Source: Pararhizobium sp. A13 (GTDB lineage: Bacteria; Pseudomonadota; Alphaproteobacteria; Rhizobiales; Rhizobiaceae). From it: 64,000 bases of DNA. Where the stretch lies: the NCBI RefSeq assembly GCF_040126305.1, contig NZ_CP149510.1:2615001-2679000 (forward strand), read 5' to 3'. Position numbers and translations under genes: made by a program. Shown here piece by piece: positions 17,676 through 25,902 of the stretch; position 1 is the stretch's first letter; every line of letters starts with the position of its first letter. A model generated the notes under the pieces. It was given only the letters and a program-made list of their open reading frames with translations, had not been told where the DNA came from and ran no database searches.

Positions 17676-18842
17676 CTAAACCCCTGCGGCAAGCCGCCGA
17701 TAGACCGCTTCGGTCTTGTCGATCATCTTTTCCATGGAAAAGTCCGACATTCTTTCCTCCGCCGCTGCCCTCATCGCGCGGTGCCGGCCGGGATCGGCGC
17801 CTTCGACCATCGCGTTCGCGAGCTTGCCGGTGTCGCCGTCGTTCGCAACGATCAGCCCGGTTTTATCCCTGTCGATCGCCATCGATGCGCCGCCGACATC
17901 GGTCGAGATGATCGGCTTTCCGGCCGCAGCCGCCTCCAGCATCACATAGGACATCGCCTCGTAGCGGCTCGACATGACGAGGGCGTCGAAGGCGGGGATG
18001 GCCTGAGAGCCGGTGAAGGCCGAGGTCAGCCGAATGCGCTTTTGCAGACCACTCTCGGCGATGGCCTTGCGCACCTCGCGCTCCCGTTCGCCTGAGCCGA
18101 CCATGATCAGCTGTGCGTCCGGCAGGCGCGAGGCAGCGTTGCGAAAGGCTTCGATCAGCCGTTCGGGCGCTTTTTGATGCGACAGCCGGCCGACGAAGCC
18201 GAAGACGAAGGTTTCGGCCGGGATGCCGAAGCTGGCGCGCACCGTCCTTGCCATGTCGAGCGGCAGCGGCGCGACGCCGTTGACGATGACGGACAATCTG
18301 CACTCGGGTATTCCGAGCGACCGCGCATGCGCATATTCGTCATCGGACACGCAGATCAGGTGGTCGGTGAAGAGGCCCGCCAGGATCAGTTCGATGGCGC
18401 CGTAGACAAGGCGTCCCGCCTTGCCGAGCGCCGGGTCCATGGTGCGGAAGGCATGCGGCGTGTAGACGCGCGGAATGTGCCGGCCGGGCAGGTGAGGGCG
18501 CGACAGCGCGCCCGCCTTCGAGCTATGGCCATGGATGATGTCGAAGGGTTCGCCATTTCCGATGATGCCGCGAAGTGCGCGAAAGGCGGCAATGTCGGAC
18601 CAGCCCGGAGCGCGTTTCATCGCAACGGTGTGAATGGCTGGCAGATCGATGGATTTCAATTCGCGGACAAATCCATCCTCCGCCCGGACCGGCGAGTAGA
18701 CGGCTTCGACGTGATGGCCGCGTTCCTTCAAGCCGCGGCAGAGGTCGAGGAAATGGCGCCCGGAGCCGCCACCGCTCGGCTCGAGCACCTGAAGAATACG
18801 CAGGCTGCCGCCACTTTCAGCGATAGGAGGGTCGATGCTCAT
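17676..18842 (-). CDS. GT4 glycosyltransferase of the polysaccharide locus
   Basis: This 388-residue GT-B enzyme has the N-terminal glycine-rich loop LEPSGGGSGRHFLDL near residue 20 and the C-terminal nucleotide-sugar site FVGRLSHQKAPERLIEAF, then SSRYEAMSYVMLEAAAAG with the E-x7-E motif. These place it in GT4. It probably adds one sugar to an undecaprenyl-linked repeat unit at the cytoplasmic face of the inner membrane. The start at 18842 (MSIDPP) is chosen because upstream residues in that frame overlap the neighbouring ligase gene. It is last in a five-gene leftward operon. Confidence 0.92.
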   Translation of the reverse strand: MSIDPPIAESGGSLRILQVLEPSGGGSGRHFLDLCRGLKERGHHVEAVYSPVRAEDGFVRELKSIDLPAIHTVAMKRAPGWSDIAAFRALRGIIGNGEPFDIIHGHSSKAGALSRPHLPGRHIPRVYTPHAFRTMDPALGKAGRLVYGAIELILAGLFTDHLICVSDDEYAHARSLGIPECRLSVIVNGVAPLPLDMARTVRASFGIPAETFVFGFVGRLSHQKAPERLIEAFRNAASRLPDAQLIMVGSGEREREVRKAIAESGLQKRIRLTSAFTGSQAIPAFDALVMSSRYEAMSYVMLEAAAAGKPIISTDVGGASMAIDRDKTGLIVANDGDTGKLANAMVEGADPGRHRAMRAAAEERMSDFSMEKMIDKTEAVYRRLAAGV

Positions 18843-18904
18843 TCTGACAATCCGCCGCCGGCCCCGATGTGGAACCGATCCGTAGCTTATGTACAATGTT
18901 GATG

Positions 18905-20170
18905 TTAACGCCGCGTTGGCGCGCTCGTATGGTGCTGTGTCAGGGTGACTCTGCGCCGATGGCGATGCTCGAGGGCGCCGCAGCCCCAGATGACGCCGAG
19001 CAGCAGATAGACATGTCGCCAGTGGTCGATGTCGATAACGTTGCCAATGGCCGCGTGGCCGATCAGCACGAGCCAGGCGATCATCAGATAGGGCTGCCAC
19101 GGCCGGTCGAGCAGCAGGAACCGAAAGCCCATGGTCACAGTCCAGATGATCAGCGTGACATAGCTGACAAAGCCAAGCCAGCCATAGGAGGTGAGGCACT
19201 TCAGCCAGATATTGTGCTCGTCCTCGGGAAAGATGGTGCTGAACACCATCGGGCCGATGCCGAGCGGCTTTTCCATCGACATCAGGAAGCCGATCTTGTG
19301 GCGGTCGAAGCGCCCGAGATGGCCGCCGTCATAGTCCTGGACGAGCTGCGTGCGGTTGGAGAACAGATCGGCGACCTGCGGGATCTGCAGGGCAATGACC
19401 AGTGCTGCAATCATCAGCAACGCGCCGCCGAGCGTGAGCACCAGGATTTTCAGGCGGAAGGCGCCTGTGCGTTCCTTGAGCAGCATGATGAGAACGAGGG
19501 CGCAGGCGCAGAAGAGGTAAAGCGCCCAGGCCGCGCGCGAGAAGGACAAAAACAGGCCGAGCGCCATGATCAGGATGGCGACGGCCCTGATCGGCGCTGT
19601 GGTGATCCGCTCGGTGAGCAGCCGGTACATGAGATAGGTCGACGGAGCGACGAGGAACGGCCCGAAGACGTTGGGATCCTGGAAGGCGCCCTTGGCGCGG
19701 TCGTAGAGCGTAAAATTCTGAGCGCCGGGTATCGCGCCGAAATAGCCGAGAATGCCGAGCAGGGAGGTGAGGACGCCGGCAGCAACCCAGGCGTCGAAGA
19801 TCAGCTTCAGGCGCTCGTGGCGGGCGTCGATGATCGCCGCGAAGAACACTGCCGTGAGGGCCAGGAAGCCGGATACGGCCATGTACATCGGTGCCGTCGC
19901 AAGGTCGCTCATGACGGTCAGCGACAGAATGCCGCCGGTCATGAACAGCATGAGCAGGGCAAGCAGCGGCGCGACGGCGCGCGAGATTTTCAGCCCGAAG
20001 AGGAACCAGAGGCCGATCAGCGTCGCCATGAAGACTTCGTAAGGGGCAGGTTCGGCAATCACGAAACCCGACAGGAAAACCCCGAAGGTCACCATCGCCG
20101 AGCCGAGGATCGCCACGGCGGCAAGCTGCGGACGAAAACCCGCGGCAGACGTGGCGCCGAGCGTGCTCAA
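18905..20170 (-). CDS. O-antigen ligase / Wzy-type polymerase family membrane protein
   Basis: This 421-residue protein has about 10-12 hydrophobic helices. A periplasmic loop holds the Wzy_C/WaaL features: YDRAKGAFQDPNVFGPFL, LSFSRAAWALY with its conserved arginine, and MEKPLGIGPMVF with EDEHNIWLKCLTSYGWLG. Such proteins either polymerise repeat units or ligate glycans to lipid A; next to Wza- and Wzz-type genes the polymerase role is more likely. The start is a TTG (20170) whose following A makes the stop of the upstream transferase gene, so the two overlap by 4 bases. Confidence 0.88.
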   Translation of the reverse strand: MSTLGATSAAGFRPQLAAVAILGSAMVTFGVFLSGFVIAEPAPYEVFMATLIGLWFLFGLKISRAVAPLLALLMLFMTGGILSLTVMSDLATAPMYMAVSGFLALTAVFFAAIIDARHERLKLIFDAWVAAGVLTSLLGILGYFGAIPGAQNFTLYDRAKGAFQDPNVFGPFLVAPSTYLMYRLLTERITTAPIRAVAILIMALGLFLSFSRAAWALYLFCACALVLIMLLKERTGAFRLKILVLTLGGALLMIAALVIALQIPQVADLFSNRTQLVQDYDGGHLGRFDRHKIGFLMSMEKPLGIGPMVFSTIFPEDEHNIWLKCLTSYGWLGFVSYVTLIIWTVTMGFRFLLLDRPWQPYLMIAWLVLIGHAAIGNVIDIDHWRHVYLLLGVIWGCGALEHRHRRRVTLTQHHTSAPTRR

Positions 20171-21729
20171 TAAGCGTTATCCGTGTTGAGAAGCTTGATC
20201 GGCGTCAAAAGCAGGATCTTCAGATCGAACCACAGCGACCAGTTTTCGATATAGTAGAGATCGAATGCGGTGCGGAACTTGATCTTGTCGTCATTGTCGA
20301 TCTCGCCGCGCCAGCCGTTGATCTGCGCCCAGCCGGTGACGCCCGGCTTGACGCGGTGGCGCGCGAAATACCCCTCGACCACATCCGAATAGGTGCGGTC
20401 GGCGGTTTGGGCGAGCACCGCATGCGGCCGCGGTCCAACGAGCGACAGTTGACCCTTGAGCACGTTGAAGATCTGCGGCAGTTCGTCGATCGAGGATTTG
20501 CGCAGGAACCGCCCGACCCGAGTGACGCGCGGGTCGCCCTTTGTCACGGCATTGCGGGCCGTGGGATCGCTCATGTTGGTGTACATGGAGCGGAACTTGT
20601 AGACCTCGATCGTCTCGTTGTTGAAGCCGTGCCGCTTCTGCTTGAAGATGATCGGGCCGGGTGAGCTCATCTTCACCGCGATCGCCGCTCCGATAAACAC
20701 CGGCCAGAGGAGGGTGAGCGCGACAAGACTGAAGAACACGTCGAAGATGCGCTTGGCAACCGAATCCCAATCGGCGATCGGCTTGTCGAAGATGTCGAGC
20801 ATCGGTACCTGGCCGACATGCGAATAGCTGCGCGGGCGAAAACGGAGATTGTTGGCGTGGGCCGCAAGACGGATATCGGCGGGTAGGATCCAGAGCTTCT
20901 TCAGCAGCTCAAGGATGCGATTTTCGGCCGAGAGCGGCAGAGCGATGATCAGCATGTCGATGCGGGTGAGGCGGGCGAAGTCCACCAGTTCGGCGACGGT
21001 GCCGAGCTTCGGATAACCGGCGACGATGACCGGTGAGCGGCGCTCGTCGCGGTCGTCGAAGATGCCGCAGATGCGGATGTCGTTGTCGGATTGCTGTTCG
21101 AGCGAGCGGATCAGGTCCTTGGCCGGTTGGCCGCCCCCGACGATGACTGCCCGGCGCTCCATCGTGCCGTTGCGCGCCCAGCGGCGGATCGAATAGGCGA
21201 TGAAGGTGCGTTCGGCAACCAGGAAGAATGTGCCTGCGACATACCATCCGGCAAATGAGAGCCGCGAGAAAGTATCGCCGATCTTGAGCAGGAACAGCGC
21301 CAGCGTCATGGAGGCGAAGGCCAGCGTCCAGCATGCTATCAACCGCGGCAAGGCGCGGGCGGAAGACCGCAGCAGGGGAACCTGATAGCCGTCGCACAAT
21401 TGCAGGAAGGCGACGGTCAGCGCCGAGCCGCCGGCAATCATGCCGCAATAGCCGAGCCAGTCTTCCAGCCTCGGCGCGACATAGAGCATGTGGATGGCAT
21501 AGCCGATGGCGAACAAAGCCGTGAATTCGAACAGCCGCATCAGGCCGATGATCATGTTCGGAGAATAGGTGTCGGTGCGAAATTGCGCCGCGATGCGGCG
21601 CGCGAGCGGATTGAGTTCGGGCTTCGGCTCGTTTCCGCGTTTCTCGCCGGGCGAAATGGTCCGGATTTCGGAAATCTTCTTTCGCAGCGCTTCGGTATCG
21701 AAGGTTTCCGGTTTGTCGATCTGGTTCAT
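20167..21729 (-). CDS. Undecaprenyl-phosphate sugar-1-phosphate transferase (WcaJ/ExoY type)
   Basis: This 520-residue polyprenyl glycosylphosphotransferase starts polysaccharide synthesis by moving a hexose-1-phosphate onto undecaprenyl phosphate. Residues ~60-175 hold four membrane helices. Residues ~190-330 form a CoA-binding-like domain (ERRAVIVGGGQPAKDLI). After the fifth hydrophobic helix comes the catalytic domain: SSPGPIIFKQKRHGFNN, YKFRSMYTN, RVGRFLRKSSIDELPQIFNV and LVGPRPHA, with PGVTGWAQINGWRGE near the end. All hallmark catalytic motifs are present. The sugar (often glucose) cannot be told from sequence alone. Confidence 0.95.
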   Translation of the reverse strand: MNQIDKPETFDTEALRKKISEIRTISPGEKRGNEPKPELNPLARRIAAQFRTDTYSPNMIIGLMRLFEFTALFAIGYAIHMLYVAPRLEDWLGYCGMIAGGSALTVAFLQLCDGYQVPLLRSSARALPRLIACWTLAFASMTLALFLLKIGDTFSRLSFAGWYVAGTFFLVAERTFIAYSIRRWARNGTMERRAVIVGGGQPAKDLIRSLEQQSDNDIRICGIFDDRDERRSPVIVAGYPKLGTVAELVDFARLTRIDMLIIALPLSAENRILELLKKLWILPADIRLAAHANNLRFRPRSYSHVGQVPMLDIFDKPIADWDSVAKRIFDVFFSLVALTLLWPVFIGAAIAVKMSSPGPIIFKQKRHGFNNETIEVYKFRSMYTNMSDPTARNAVTKGDPRVTRVGRFLRKSSIDELPQIFNVLKGQLSLVGPRPHAVLAQTADRTYSDVVEGYFARHRVKPGVTGWAQINGWRGEIDNDDKIKFRTAFDLYYIENWSLWFDLKILLLTPIKLLNTDNAY

Positions 21730-21786
21730 GATATCCGCTCGGCCGTTTATATCCGTTCGGGATAGCAGAAAGCCCCTAAGAAACGC

Positions 21787-22962
21787 TTACGAGCGGTTGT
21801 GCACGCTGTCCTGCCGGGCGGCCAATTCCGGAACAAGCTGGCGATAGAGCCGCATGACGCTGCTGGCCATGGTTGATGCCGCGAAGGCCGCCCTGAAGGC
21901 TTCCGCGTCCGGCATCACCTTGGCCGCCCAGTCCTGCTCGGTCATCGCGACCGTCATGACATCGGCAAGCGACTGCGCGTCGCTCGGGGCAGCAAGAGCG
22001 GAACTGTCCGGCCCCAGGACCTCCGGAATGCCGCCGATCCGGGCGGCGATCACCGGCTTGCGGGCGGCCAGCGCCTCAAGCACGATATAGGGCATGGATT
22101 CGGCGCGTGAGGGCACGACGACGTTCCGCGTCAGTGCAAATGCATCCCGCGCTTTCATCGCCGGCAGCATTTCGATACGGCGGCCAAGACCGCGTTCCAG
22201 CATCATCTGCTCGTAGTCGGCCTTTTGCGGCCCGTCGCCGATCATCATGGCCGACAGCGGCTTGCCGATGATCCGCTCCGCCCGCGCGAAAGCATCGACG
22301 AAGAGGTCAGGCCCCTTCAGATCGCGCAGCATGCCGATATAGAGGAAATCGACGGCGTCCGGTCGGGCATGGACAGTCTCGAAATCGCGATCGTCGATAC
22401 CGTTGTAGATCAGTTCGCTGCGGGTGCGCGGCTTGCCGACCTTCGTCTCGTAAGTCGTGCGCTCGAAATCGCACACGAAGACGATTGCGTCGGTGAGATG
22501 TTCCTGAAGGCGCTCGAGAACAAACACGGCCTTGCCGGAAAACGTGCCGCTGTCGTAGTGCAGGCTGCCGCCATGCGGCGAATAGAGGCGGGCAACGCAA
22601 TACTTGTTCACCCGCAAGGCTGAGCCGATGATCCGGGAAAGGACGCCGCCCTTGGCGCCATGACCGTGCAGGATATCCGGCTGCAAACTTCTGATTTCCT
22701 TGTAGCTGCTCCAGAGCGCCGCCAGATCGGTCGGGCCGACGGACCGGCGGATCGGCAGGCGGACGAGACCGAGCGCGAGAAATGGTCTTATCTCGTCGAA
22801 AAGAGCGTCTTCGTAGATGCCTCCCGTGGTGCTGTCGCAGATGATGCCGACTTCGTGACCCTGCTTGGCATGTGCTTCCGCCAGATCGCGGACATGGCGG
22901 AAAATGCCGCCGATCGGCGACCTGAAGCAATGAATGATGCGCAGCGGGCGGGGATCCGGCAT
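21787..22962 (-). CDS. GT4 glycosyltransferase of the polysaccharide locus
   Basis: This 391-residue GT-B enzyme has the opening RIIHCFRSPIGGIFRHVRDL with the usual glycine loop, HGHGAKGG near residue 100, FLYIGMLRDLKGPDLFVDAF as the nucleotide-sugar domain entry and VVPSRAESMPYIVLEALAAR as the E-x7-E motif. It is a second cytoplasmic glycosyltransferase in the same operon, six bases upstream of which ends the Wza-type gene. Donor and acceptor are unknown. Confidence 0.92.
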   Translation of the reverse strand: MPDPRPLRIIHCFRSPIGGIFRHVRDLAEAHAKQGHEVGIICDSTTGGIYEDALFDEIRPFLALGLVRLPIRRSVGPTDLAALWSSYKEIRSLQPDILHGHGAKGGVLSRIIGSALRVNKYCVARLYSPHGGSLHYDSGTFSGKAVFVLERLQEHLTDAIVFVCDFERTTYETKVGKPRTRSELIYNGIDDRDFETVHARPDAVDFLYIGMLRDLKGPDLFVDAFARAERIIGKPLSAMMIGDGPQKADYEQMMLERGLGRRIEMLPAMKARDAFALTRNVVVPSRAESMPYIVLEALAARKPVIAARIGGIPEVLGPDSSALAAPSDAQSLADVMTVAMTEQDWAAKVMPDAEAFRAAFAASTMASSVMRLYRQLVPELAARQDSVHNRS

Positions 22963-22967
22963 GGCTG

Positions 22968-23543
22968 TCAGAACAGCCGCTCACGCACATAGACGGTGTC
23001 GCCGGCCATGATCGGATCGGAAATCGAAACCCGGCCGGTGAGGATGCGTCCATTGATCTTGCGGGTGACGTCGACATTCGCCTGGTTGGCACGTGGCGAA
23101 TAGCCGCCTGCAACCGCAATGGCGTTCTGCACCGTCATGCCCGGAACGTAGGAATATTGCCCGGCCTGGCCGACTTCGCCCATGATGAAGACGGAGCGGT
23201 AGCGATCTACCTCGATCGTTACGTCCGGATCGCGCAGATAGCCCTCGCGCAGCTTGCCGGCGATCATCGATTCCATCTCGGGCAGGGTATGGCCACGCGA
23301 CGGCACGGCGCCGATCAGCGGGAAGGCGACATAGCCTGCCTGATCGACCGTATAGGTGCCGGTCAGGCCGGCCTGTTCGAAGACGCTGATGCGCAGCCTG
23401 TCGCCGCTGTCGACGCGGTACGGCTGGATCGTTGCTTCATGAAACGCCTTTGGCGCAGGCTGATAGCTGCTGCAACCCGACACCACCAGGCACAGAGAGA
23501 GTGCGGCCAAGGCAAGGCCTGTTTTCAATCGTGCGGACGTCAT
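22968..23543 (-). CDS. Wza-type polysaccharide export lipoprotein (short form)
   Basis: This 191-residue protein has a lipoprotein signal ending LVVSGC. It then shows the poly_export domain (YRVDSGDRLRISVFEQAGLT, GYVAFPLIG, REGYLRDPDVTIEV) and a single SLBB-like repeat (GEVGQAGQYSYVPGMTVQNA). It is much shorter than E. coli Wza (~360 residues) and lacks the additional repeat and the C-terminal amphipathic helix that forms the outer-membrane pore. It is the first gene of the leftward operon and divergent from the Wzz/GumC gene. The start at 23543 is chosen because it gives a proper signal peptide. Confidence 0.92.
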   Translation of the reverse strand: MTSARLKTGLALAALSLCLVVSGCSSYQPAPKAFHEATIQPYRVDSGDRLRISVFEQAGLTGTYTVDQAGYVAFPLIGAVPSRGHTLPEMESMIAGKLREGYLRDPDVTIEVDRYRSVFIMGEVGQAGQYSYVPGMTVQNAIAVAGGYSPRANQANVDVTRKINGRILTGRVSISDPIMAGDTVYVRERLF

Positions 23544-23761
23544 TGGGCTCTCGCGCTCCAGGAACCAAGTCATGGCCCGATGTTATCAATCCGTTAGGGT
23601 TAATAGCCGGTAAAGGCGCAGTACTTTTTCGCCGTCGTCGGCGCGTTCATCCTGCATACGGTGGTTGTTTTCCACGCTGCGCGCCCCGGTTTCATTAACG
23701 CTTGTGTTACCATGTTTGTTTACGGTGTCGCCGAGTTGTGTGCAGGTTCGGGGTAAAGCGC
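23544..23761. promoter_or_regulatory. Divergent promoter region of the polysaccharide locus
   Basis: These 218 bases separate the divergently transcribed Wza- and Wzz-type genes and must carry both promoters. AT-rich blocks (GTTATCAATCCGTTAGGGTT near 23581 and CATTAACGCTTGTGTTACC near 23694) are present. No -35/-10 pair is clean enough to place with confidence. Confidence 0.45.
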
Positions 23762-25891
23762 ATGTCGGGCGTCAACGGCGGTCATCAGGATGTAGACATC
23801 GATCTCGGGGGGCTGTTCCGCGCCATCTGGCGGCGGCGGGGCAGGGTGCTTGCTGCGACCGTCGTCTTCGCCGGCCTAGCTTTCGTCGGCTCGAGCTTGA
23901 TGTCTCCCGACTACCAGAGCGAGGCGCGGCTGCTGATCGAATCGCGCCAGCCGGAATTCAGCGGCGCCAACCAGGGACCGCCGCAGACGACCGATAGCCC
24001 CTTCGACGAATCCGGCATTTCCAGCCAGGTGCAGGTGCTGCGCTCGGTCGATCTGATTAAACAGGTTGCCCGCGAGATGAAGCTGCATGAACTGCCGGAA
24101 TTCGATCCCACGGCGAACCCGTCGGCGGTTTCCGATATCCTGGTGATGCTCGGCATCAAGAAGAACCCGCTCGACCTGCCGCCAGAAGAGCGCGTGCTGA
24201 AGGAGTTCCAGGAGAAGCTGCAGGTCTACCAGGTCGAAAAGTCGCGGGTTATCGCGATCCAGTTCACCTCAAAGGACCCGCGCCTGGCAGCCGCCATCCC
24301 GAACGCGATGGCCAAGGTCTTCCTGTCGCTGCAGAGTGGCGCAAAGCTCGACTCCAACAACGAGGCCAGCCGCTGGCTGGAGCCCGAAATCGCCAATCTG
24401 CGCGAAAAGGTGCGCGAGGCCGAGGCCAAGGTTGCGGACTATCGAGCGTCGTCCGACCTGTTGCTCACCGGCGAAACCGGCGGCACGTTTGCGACGAAGC
24501 AGCTGAACGATATTTCCACCGAGCTTGCCCGCGTGCGCGGCGAACGCGCCAATGCCGAGGCGCGCGCCGAAAACGTGCGCGCAGCGCTTGCGAGCGGCCG
24601 CGCCGTCGATACGCTGAACGACGTCGTTGCCTCGCCGATGATCCAGCGCCTCAAGGAAACAGAATCCAATATCCAGGGCCAGATCGCCGATCTCTCCACA
24701 AGCCTGCTTGACGGGCATCCGCGTCTGAAAGGGCTGAAGTCCCAGCTTCAGGGCATCCGGGCACAGATCCTCAGCGAAACGAAGAAGATTCTCGGCAGCC
24801 TCGAAAACGAGGCCAATGTCGGCCGGTTGCGCGAGCGCCAGCTCGTGGCGCAGCTCAACACGCTGAAGGCGACTTCCGCCAAGGCGGGCGAAGACGAGGT
24901 CGGGCTGCGGGCGCTGGAGCGGGAAGCGACGGCGCAACGCCAGTTGCTCGAAACCTACCTGGCGCGTTTCCGCGAGGCGACGTCGCGCAGCGGCGAAAAT
25001 GCAGCGCCCGCCGACGCGCGCATCATTTCCCAGGCGGTCGAACCGACCGAGCGGCATTTCCCCAAGGTCCTGCCGATCACCGTCGTCGCGGCCCTTGCCA
25101 GCTTCCTGGTCAGCTGCGTGGTCATCATGCTTTCGGAACTGTTCAGCGGCCGCGCCCTGCGCCTGGTCGGGCAGGTTGAGCCAGACTTTGAAGAGGAACG
25201 GCTGGGAGCTCCTGTGACCAAGCAGACGGCTCCGGTTGCCAACCGGACACCGATCGTTCCCGAAACCGCGCCGGATGATGGGGATGAAGCGGTCGATGAT
25301 GATTTCTCGATCGAATCCGTCGCGGAGCATCTCAGCGACGACGATGTTCGCGTCGCCATCTCGGTATCGCCGGCTGGAGACGCCGGTTCGACCAATGCGG
25401 TCCTGCTCGCCCGGCTGGTCGCGGAGGAGGGGCGCAAAATCGTGTTGATCGATCTGACCGGCACGGCCTGCCCGACACGGCTGATGGCACAGTCGGCCGA
25501 TCTCGCCGGCATTACCAATCTGCTGGTGGGTGCGGTTCCGTTCACCGAGACGATCCATGCCGATCGCCTGTCCGACGCCCATATCATCCCGCAGGGCGAC
25601 GCCGACCCGGTCCTTGCGATGCGCGGCATCGAGCGGCTGCAGATGATCATCGATGCGTTGTCGAACGCCTATGACACGGTGCTTGTCGAATGCGGTCCGG
25701 CCGATGTCGGTGCCGTCCGCAAGGTAACGCGGTCCAAGGAGACGAAAATCATCATCTCGGCACCCGCCGTCGCCAACGGGGAAATTGTCGAGCTGATCAC
25801 CGGCTTCGCCAAGGAAGGCTTCAGCGAGATCGTCCTGATGACGGGAACGGGTTATCCGCAGTCGGGGAAACCCGGCCGTCGCGCAGCCTGA
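23762..25891 (+). CDS. Wzz/GumC-type polysaccharide co-polymerase with degenerate kinase-like domain
   Basis: The 709-residue protein has an N-terminal Wzz domain with a first membrane helix (VLAATVVFAGLAFVGSSLM, ~residues 25-45). A long coiled-coil periplasmic part follows (~200-410), then a second helix (ITVVAALASFLVSCVVIML, ~440-460) and a cytoplasmic domain from ~540. That domain aligns with BY-kinase/ParA folds (KIVLIDLTG as the Walker A' strand). Its P-loop position reads SPAGDAGSTNAVLL, with no lysine, and there is no C-terminal tyrosine cluster, so kinase activity is unlikely. Length control or gating of export is the expected role. The start at 23762 is chosen over 23702 because the longer N-terminus is cysteine-rich and unlike the family. 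Confidence 0.9.
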   Translation: MSGVNGGHQDVDIDLGGLFRAIWRRRGRVLAATVVFAGLAFVGSSLMSPDYQSEARLLIESRQPEFSGANQGPPQTTDSPFDESGISSQVQVLRSVDLIKQVAREMKLHELPEFDPTANPSAVSDILVMLGIKKNPLDLPPEERVLKEFQEKLQVYQVEKSRVIAIQFTSKDPRLAAAIPNAMAKVFLSLQSGAKLDSNNEASRWLEPEIANLREKVREAEAKVADYRASSDLLLTGETGGTFATKQLNDISTELARVRGERANAEARAENVRAALASGRAVDTLNDVVASPMIQRLKETESNIQGQIADLSTSLLDGHPRLKGLKSQLQGIRAQILSETKKILGSLENEANVGRLRERQLVAQLNTLKATSAKAGEDEVGLRALEREATAQRQLLETYLARFREATSRSGENAAPADARIISQAVEPTERHFPKVLPITVVAALASFLVSCVVIMLSELFSGRALRLVGQVEPDFEEERLGAPVTKQTAPVANRTPIVPETAPDDGDEAVDDDFSIESVAEHLSDDDVRVAISVSPAGDAGSTNAVLLARLVAEEGRKIVLIDLTGTACPTRLMAQSADLAGITNLLVGAVPFTETIHADRLSDAHIIPQGDADPVLAMRGIERLQMIIDALSNAYDTVLVECGPADVGAVRKVTRSKETKIIISAPAVANGEIVELITGFAKEGFSEIVLMTGTGYPQSGKPGRRAA

Positions 25892-25902
25892 GAAGCGCTG
25901 TT

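Noticed and set aside
17676..19199. Longer version of the GT4 gene (507 residues)
   Set aside because: The first ~119 residues overlap the ligase-type gene and do not resemble a glycosyltransferase; the start at 18842 fits the family.
18869..20173. 434-residue frame opposite the O-antigen ligase-type gene
   Set aside because: Very polar, His/Glu/Asp-rich low-information sequence typical of the complement of a membrane-protein gene.
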